Shown here one piece after another: positions 50,440 through 64,000 of a DNA stretch of 64,000 nt (position 1 is its first letter; each line of letters starts with the position of its first letter). This stretch comes from Mesostigma viride (Eukaryota; Streptophyta; Mesostigmatophyceae; Mesostigmatales; Mesostigmataceae): contig RPFO01000104.1 of the NCBI GenBank assembly GCA_009746045.1, positions 98,501 to 162,500 on the forward strand. The letters are read 5' to 3'. The translations under genes and the position numbers were made by a program. The notes beneath the pieces are model-generated. The model was not told the origin of the DNA. It made no database searches and saw nothing but the letters and a program-made list of their open reading frames with translations.

Positions 50440-53400
50440 ACCGAGACATCACCTCCATACTACAGAGTGGTCACCGCTACGGATTGAAATTAACGCTAAC
50501 TTGCGTGCTGAGAAACAAGGTATTGAAACGTCAATCTACGTTTATTAGGTGAATGTCCATGCCGCCCCCGTAAATATCCTGAATGTTTCGCCCGCTCGCT
50601 GCCGGGGGTCTGCTGTCTTGCAACTACGGCGCCTAACTACACGCCTAACTACACGGCGCCTAACTACGACTTAATTTTACCCCGACTACTCAACTCTCTT
50701 TCTAAACGAACCCCATCCTGATTCATCTGCCGCCATGCAAAAAATCCTACATGCCATTCCCCGTCGCCTTACACCAGCTCAACAGCAGGAACTCGATCAA
50801 ATCCCCTCCATGGAAGAGGCCACCACAGCTATGGAACACATCAAAACCTGTAGCGCCCCCGGGGTCGACGGTCTGCCTATTGAATTCTGGAAAACGTTCT
50901 GGTCCCTTCTACACATAGATTTTTACGAATGTATTCTTGAAATTTGGCGGCACGGTAAGGTGAGCGGCAGATGGGCTGAATCTGCGCTTATCTTACTGTA
51001 CAAAAAAGGAGACAAGACTCTATGGAAAAACTACCGCCCAATCCGTCTCCTTACGGTAGCGTACAAAATCATCAGTAAAATAATCCAACGACGCTTATAC
51101 ACCGTCCTAGACTTCCTCATTGGTCCGGAGCAAGTGGGCTTTAGGGCCAATCTCCACATCAACGACAGCATTACCCTCATCATGGACATTGTGGAAAAAG
51201 CCTGGCGCGACGATATAGAGGGTTTCATATTGTTCTGGGATTTTGAAAAAGCCTTTGACCGTATGTGCTGGGAATACCTAGAACACATTCTAACCGCACT
51301 AGGATTTGGCCCACAACTCATGACCGTCATTATGGGTATGATCAAATCCCTGGCTTGGTATTTACTAATAGACGGACACAAGTCAGCGACCGGCGCTAGC
51401 TCACGATCGCTACCACAAGGAGATTGCATGTCCCCTATTCTATTTCTCCTGGCCCACGCAGGACTCTACTGGCTACACCAGAACGATCCTCGCATTCGGG
51501 GCTTCCCGACAGGTAACGGTAAAGGTATATTCCAAACGGCTTATGTGGATGACACAACAAATGTTTGTATCTCTCTGCCTGAAGTGCATGCTGTCATGGA
51601 TAATATCACTACCTATTCTGTTGCCACACAACAACGATGCAATGTGCTCAAGTCCACGGGACTGCATATCGGCAAAACCAACACCCTACGCTACGCCCTC
51701 CCCAACCTGGCTGTGACCTGGGTCAAGCCGGGGGATCACCACCTTTTGCACAATTGTCCCATCGGCTGCACACCCGAGGGACGCTTGGCTGAACAACGTT
51801 CTTTCATGTATGATGAAACCAACCACGTGGGCAAGCTTGCAGGCGTTCTCCTTACCGCAGGGCGCTGGGGGGCCGTCCACCGCATGAGCCTACGAGGGCG
51901 AACCCTGATCGTCAACCAACTGTTGTTCTCTAAGGTCTTGTATTATTGCCAAGCACACCCACCCAATGATGCCACCACACAGCTCATCCAACGCCTTGGC
52001 AGCAATTTTGTCTGGAAACAGAAAGGCTTAATCTCCCACACGGTCCACGGATGGATCAACAGAGAGATGTCCTTCATGTCATGGGTGCACGGGGGCCTCG
52101 GGCTCCACAACATACAATGGCGTCTGTGGTCGCTGTATGCTAAACAAGTGATATCCGTTTTTATGGGAGTTAACACACACCCTGGCTGCATGCTTGCACG
52201 TGAAACGCTAGCCTCTCTTTCCACCCATGCTAGTGGCACCTCGTGGCAACTGGGGGCGGGCATACTGGGCAGCACCCTTATTTCGTACAAAGGACTCCCA
52301 TGGTACTGGCAGCGCATATGGACAGGTTACAATAAGCTCAAGCCGGGTCGCCTAGTCTTTCCTACTACTAGAGAGGAGGTGGCACGGCAGCCACTCTTTT
52401 TTAATGACTTAATCACAGACGCTACTAACAAGCCCCTCGGCACTCTCCACGGACACAACCCGTATGATGGCTTTCTGCGCGCGTCACCGCCGATTGTCAG
52501 GGTGCTGGACCTCTACCTGGGGCACGGCGCTGCGTATCGACGGCTCAGCTACGACGAGGTCAGCACTTGGGTCTCCCACATGCCCTCCCTGCAAGCGTGG
52601 CAAACTCTTATAAGTGCGATACCAGCTGCGTGGCATGCATTGATGACTGCCCCACGCAAGCCAATTATAACCGGCGACTGGGTTAGCTTCTACGCCGACG
52701 GAGTCACGCCTGCGTGCAAGGGTTTAGTCGTGACGGTTCTGCCACATGAGGGGCTCCAACTACAACTGCTGGACGCTATTTCTGGCCACAATGGGTGTCT
52801 GTATCAACTATCCACCTTATATGCGTACACGCCAGCTTCCCAGTGTCACCGCATACGCGTAGTCCCATGGTCTGTGCCAAGATCTTGCATGATCCAGCCG
52901 GACCCATTATCCCCGGTTGAGAGCATTACATGGCTACACGTGGGCAACACACGGCTCGATCTACTACATCTGGACCCGGTTGAATTTGGATGGGTCTTAA
53001 CCAAGGGGGACATCAGAACCAGCAAATGTATCTTTGAGTACACCGCAGATTGGGGTTATGATATCTTGTTGCATACGTACCATCAGCCCCATCCGGGCCG
53101 AGCCCGCTGGGGAATACATTGGCCGGGCTACACTTGGGTTAAGATGATTACCCTGGCGGTAGACCACCCTCTCGTGGACCGCAGGGCCACTGATGTACAA
53201 CACCTTTTGATGCATAGGGCGATAGGGGTCTGCGCTACGCTCCACGAGCGTTTTGGTCATGATGCATCATGCCTGTGCACGCACCCTAGTGAAACCATTG
53301 AGCACAGGTTTCTTTACTGTAATCTCCCTGGGGTTTGGACGTGGCTCATTAACATCTGGGCCGCATGGACGGCATCGCCACCCACTCTCCCAATCAGCGT

Positions 53401-53910
53401 GCGTACCATCATTTTCGGTATTGCTGGCACACCAGGGACCGAGCTTTCAGTTTCCCAAGCAGAATGGATATGGCTACGCACTACTATGCTATACGCGATC
53501 TGGACCATACGCAACGAGACAGTCTTTAAGGTCCGCGAGGAGTATACCCGCGGCGGCGTAGTCCGGCGCTTTATATACCTATGGAATGCGGCTATGCGCC
53601 GCTACTGGCTGTTAGCTCAGGAACAACACAGGGTGTGGGACCCAGGGCCCAATAACGACAAGCCCAGCCCGCTCCAGCTTTTTCATGATCTACTGGGCCG
53701 TAATCAGGTATTCACCAGTATGCCTCATGGCGACATTACTCAGGTCCAATGGCTTCCCTGGTCTAATAACGCGCCCTATTAGCCTTTCACCTGTCACCGC
53801 CACACGTGTGTGTGCCCACCTTCATTAGGATTCGCTGATACTCATTTCCCCTCTCACCTCTTTGGTCCATAATTGGCTAATAAAATATACCCATTTCCCC
53901 GAAAAAAAAA
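50440..53910 (+). mobile_element. 5'-truncated LINE (non-LTR retrotransposon) insertion
   Basis: A 3,471-base insertion flanked by a perfect 13-bp duplication. It ends with GGCTAATAAAATATACCC, a short spacer and an A-run of about ten bases, as expected for target-primed reverse transcription. It contains a single long RT ORF. No endonuclease domain precedes the RT; protein-like sequence in the RT frame starts just after a TAA at 50,672, so the front of ORF2 is missing. It lies within older 3' ends of the same family. Confidence 0.85.
50735..53782 (+). CDS. LINE reverse transcriptase ORF (5'-truncated ORF2)
   Basis: 1,015 codons from the first ATG. RT domain at about residues 35-330: APGVDGLPIEFW near 41-52, NYRPIRLL near 99-106, DFEKAFD with the first catalytic Asp near 169, LPQGDCMSPI near 226-235, and the YVDD catalytic box at 270-273. 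The C-terminal third has a zinc-binding-like block (CLCTHPSETIEHRFLYC) and ends WLPWSNNAPY. Reading upstream of the ATG, NFYPDYSTLFLNEP is still LINE-like, so the ATG is internal to the original ORF. All catalytic residues are intact and there is no internal stop, implying a recent insertion, but the missing endonuclease makes autonomous movement unlikely. Confidence 0.9.
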   Translation: MQKILHAIPRRLTPAQQQELDQIPSMEEATTAMEHIKTCSAPGVDGLPIEFWKTFWSLLHIDFYECILEIWRHGKVSGRWAESALILLYKKGDKTLWKNYRPIRLLTVAYKIISKIIQRRLYTVLDFLIGPEQVGFRANLHINDSITLIMDIVEKAWRDDIEGFILFWDFEKAFDRMCWEYLEHILTALGFGPQLMTVIMGMIKSLAWYLLIDGHKSATGASSRSLPQGDCMSPILFLLAHAGLYWLHQNDPRIRGFPTGNGKGIFQTAYVDDTTNVCISLPEVHAVMDNITTYSVATQQRCNVLKSTGLHIGKTNTLRYALPNLAVTWVKPGDHHLLHNCPIGCTPEGRLAEQRSFMYDETNHVGKLAGVLLTAGRWGAVHRMSLRGRTLIVNQLLFSKVLYYCQAHPPNDATTQLIQRLGSNFVWKQKGLISHTVHGWINREMSFMSWVHGGLGLHNIQWRLWSLYAKQVISVFMGVNTHPGCMLARETLASLSTHASGTSWQLGAGILGSTLISYKGLPWYWQRIWTGYNKLKPGRLVFPTTREEVARQPLFFNDLITDATNKPLGTLHGHNPYDGFLRASPPIVRVLDLYLGHGAAYRRLSYDEVSTWVSHMPSLQAWQTLISAIPAAWHALMTAPRKPIITGDWVSFYADGVTPACKGLVVTVLPHEGLQLQLLDAISGHNGCLYQLSTLYAYTPASQCHRIRVVPWSVPRSCMIQPDPLSPVESITWLHVGNTRLDLLHLDPVEFGWVLTKGDIRTSKCIFEYTADWGYDILLHTYHQPHPGRARWGIHWPGYTWVKMITLAVDHPLVDRRATDVQHLLMHRAIGVCATLHERFGHDASCLCTHPSETIEHRFLYCNLPGVWTWLINIWAAWTASPPTLPISVRTIIFGIAGTPGTELSVSQAEWIWLRTTMLYAIWTIRNETVFKVREEYTRGGVVRRFIYLWNAAMRRYWLLAQEQHRVWDPGPNNDKPSPLQLFHDLLGRNQVFTSMPHGDITQVQWLPWSNNAPY

Positions 53911-53923
53911 AAGTGGACTGAAC
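53911..53923 (+). repeat. LINE target-site duplication, right copy
   Basis: Exact repeat of AAGTGGACTGAAC found at 50,427-50,439. The first two A are shared with the tail and could belong to either. Confidence 0.8.
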
Positions 53924-54058
53924 GCGTGTCACTTGGCTCCCCTGGTCACATACTGCTCCTTTCTAAACATATCACCTATCACACTTGTTGTTGTCTCTTT
54001 GATATCACCTATCACACTACACACAGGTGTTTACTTGCATTCCTCACGGTGACCTTAC
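53913..54058 (+). mobile_element. Older LINE 3'-end fragment A
   Basis: Downstream of the tail the sequence encodes TRVTWLPWSHTAPF and stop, the same C terminus as the intact LINE (TQVQWLPWSNNAPY), followed by TATCACCTATCACAC. The target of the young insertion was thus the tail of a relative. Confidence 0.65.
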
Positions 54059-54216
54059 GCGCGTCACTTGGCTCCCCTGGTCACATAATGCTCCTTTCTA
54101 AACCTTTCACCTATCACACTACCCTCAGTTGGTAACCAGCTGGTCGATACGTGGTACCTCTTAACCTAACGATATTCCTATTGGTTAATAAAAAAATACC
54201 CATTTACCCGGAAAAC
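54059..54216 (+). mobile_element. Older LINE 3'-end fragment B
   Basis: Encodes LTRVTWLPWSHNAPF and stop, followed by TTTCACCTATCAC and, near the end, TTGGTTAATAAAAAAATACC, which parallels the 3' end of the intact LINE (TTGGCTAATAAAATATACCC). A second, separate 3'-end copy. Confidence 0.65.
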
Positions 54217-55330
54217 TTCTGGTGGAGTACTACCAGTGTCCAAATCTCTGCTTCCCATGTTGTTGTTGTTGTTGTTGTGTCCCACGAGGAGGGGTGGCAT
54301 CCAGCCAAGGGTCCGCGGTCACAAAAACCACCACCGCCGGACAAAAAAGGCCGGGCCCGCGGTCCAACCATGACGCGTGGACCGCAACCGGCACTCAACG
54401 CTGCTGGTACCACAGTAGCGTCCAGGACCATGGTACCCGCCGGCCGCCGCCGGCAAGCCCGAGAGCCGGTACCATGGTTACCCCCTCGGACTCCTATTTG
54501 CGGTAACTATCCCCACTACCCACTAAACTGAACATTCTACTACTATTCTTCTCTCTCCGTACTCCATTATTCTGCCACGTGGCAACAGCCCTCAAAACAA
54601 ACCCACATGATGCACACACCTGACGCACACATGATGCACATGATGACGTGGCATGCGCCTGATGGTTCAAGTGACTTCGCACGTGGCGGCCAGGAAAAGC
54701 CACGTGGCAGGCACAGGTACAGTACCTACAACATTATCCACGTGGCATACTTCTACTGGTCCATAGGCTACCACGGTCCTGAGCCAACCCGGCGTGACGT
54801 ACAGCCCTAGTCTAACATATTACACGTGGCAGATTTCTACTGGCATGTAGTAAAAGACGGTTCTGATCACCCAGGGCCCACGAACCGCCACCGGCAAGTT
54901 TTTGACCCTCAAACCCCGCGGTTAACCATGGGCCCCGCGAAAATCCACCACCGTCAGCCCCTGGGACAACCCTCTCTGGTACCGCGGTTCCAGGAAATTT
55001 TGCCCGGGCATGCCACCCCTCCTGTCCCACGCCGCCCAAGGGCAACAGAGAATCTATAGTGGCCGAGGGCCGGCTGCCCATCATGTGCGGCGTGGGCAAC
55101 AACAACAACAACAACAAATACTTCTAGTGTCCTGGCCACTACAGATTCTCTGCTGCCCTTGGGCGGCGTGGGACACAACAACAACAACTAGTCAACTACT
55201 ACAGTAGTGTCCTGGCCCTCGGCCGTTTCCAAATCTCTGCTGCCCATTTGCGGCGGGGGCAACAACAACAACAATGCACATCTATCCCACCCATTTACTC
55301 TCCCAACGTTTTACGACCGTCAGATGGGTG
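54217..55330. repeat. Cluster of AAC-tailed short repeats
   Basis: Copies of the TCTCTGCTGCCCAT...GCGGCGTGGG head followed by AAC units occur at about 54,237-54,280 (joined to an inverted tail, GTTGTTGTGTCCCAC), 55,070-55,119, 55,146-55,188 and 55,225-55,275. Between them lies sequence with several CCACGTGGCA-like boxes at 54,575-54,840. No gene is recognised. Confidence 0.65.
55023..55174. repeat. 41-bp inverted repeat around an AAC-tailed motif
   Basis: Arms 55,023-55,063 and 55,134-55,174 are reverse complements with two mismatches by eye. The loop of 70 bases contains another head-plus-AAC copy. Arises most simply from two copies of the same short element in opposite orientation. Confidence 0.75.
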
Positions 55331-55833
55331 AATCAACACTGGGGAGCGTGCAGGAAGTCAGGAACAAGGAAGCCACAATCATGCGCTGATGTGCATGACG
55401 CTTGACGCCTGACGGCACCATAGTTGGGCAATTTATGGCAATTTACGGCAATTTACGGCAGTTTACGGCCGATAGCGTGCGGATGCGTGCGCACATAGAT
55501 ATTTTATGCTGCCGCATCGACTGCTTTGGTACGGTTGCCAGCAACGGAAGCCGCGCACGTTTACAGTTGCCACTTGCCACCACCACTGCCGAATAATAAA
55601 CCACGCTGACGAGAGCAGTCGAGACAGACTTGGTGTGACCAAAAAGGAATTGCTGGGTTTAGAGGATTCTTCCTAATTGTACACCCCAAGCCACAGAAAA
55701 TGGTACGTGCACTCTTTCAATGGAAGCCATAGGTATGCAGTATTTAAGTCCTACGTTTGCAGTCGGGAAAATCATTTCTTTCGCTGAAACTTCAATGTGC
55801 TGGTATGGGTATTTTCCTTCTTGTATATAACAG

Positions 55834-63866
<8,033 letters not shown>

Positions 63867-63985
63867 GTGAGGGGGGCGCACGCATGGGTGGATGTGATAA
63901 ACCCAAGCTACGGGGGTGAAGGGGGGCGCATGCATGCGTGGATTTGACAAACACAACTTACAGGGGCGAGGGGGGCACACCGCAT
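63867..63985 (+). repeat. About 50-bp tandem repeat after exon i
   Basis: Units starting GAGGGGGGCGCA at 63,869 and GAAGGGGGGCGCA at 63,918, with a third starting near 63,968 and running toward the window end. Direct repeat begins at the donor of exon i itself (GTGAGGGGGG). Confidence 0.7.
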
Positions 63986-64000
63986 CCTTCAATTCGTTCT

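Overview
The window is nuclear DNA of a eukaryote, most likely a streptophyte (charophyte-type) green alga. I infer this from the genes: two multi-exon plus-strand genes can be assembled by hand from GT/AG introns with matching phases. One has the diagnostic architecture of a plant auxin response factor (ARF). The other matches the land-plant nuclear protein HEAT INTOLERANT 4 (HIT4). Introns are long, up to 12.8 kb. They are full of microsatellites, minisatellites and transposon remains, while the coding exons are GC-rich. A large, repeat-rich genome such as that of Chara would fit, but the species cannot be proved from this sequence.

Layout. 1-6.3 kb: flank with a LINE relic and a frame-broken minus-strand coding remnant. 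6.3-44.3 kb (+): an ARF-type gene of 13 exons. Exons 1-9 supply the N-terminal ARF domain, a B3 DNA-binding domain and the auxin-response ancillary domain. Exons 9-13 add an enormous low-complexity extension (Asn, Gln, Pro, Ala/Gly/Ser-rich), for a predicted product of about 4,450 residues with no PB1 domain visible. Intron 4 splits the B3 domain and carries two inverted 1.7-kb copies of a TTAA-flanked, piggyBac-like non-autonomous element. 44.3-47.8 kb: intergenic with another LINE relic. 47.8-49.4 kb (-): a membrane-anchored J-domain/Jiv90 co-chaperone gene, convergent with the ARF gene. 49.9-55.3 kb: a transposon-rich block holding an approximately 340-bp (CAA)n array, a 3.5-kb 5'-truncated LINE with poly(A) and a 13-bp target-site duplication inserted into older LINE 3' ends, and a family of AAC-tailed short repeats including a 41-bp inverted repeat. 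55.8-64.0 kb (+): nine exons of the HIT4-like gene, with its 5' exon(s) not found and its 3' part off the right edge.

The three genes have no obvious joint function: an auxin-type transcription factor, an ER-type co-chaperone and a chromatin/heat protein. The most unusual things are the size and divergence of the ARF protein, the paired piggyBac-like elements, the decayed duplicate exons in the HIT4-like gene, and the consistent placement of long pyrimidine tracts on the sense strand of the two large genes. No transcript evidence was available; exon borders come from phase-consistent GT/AG sites plus family similarity recalled from memory.
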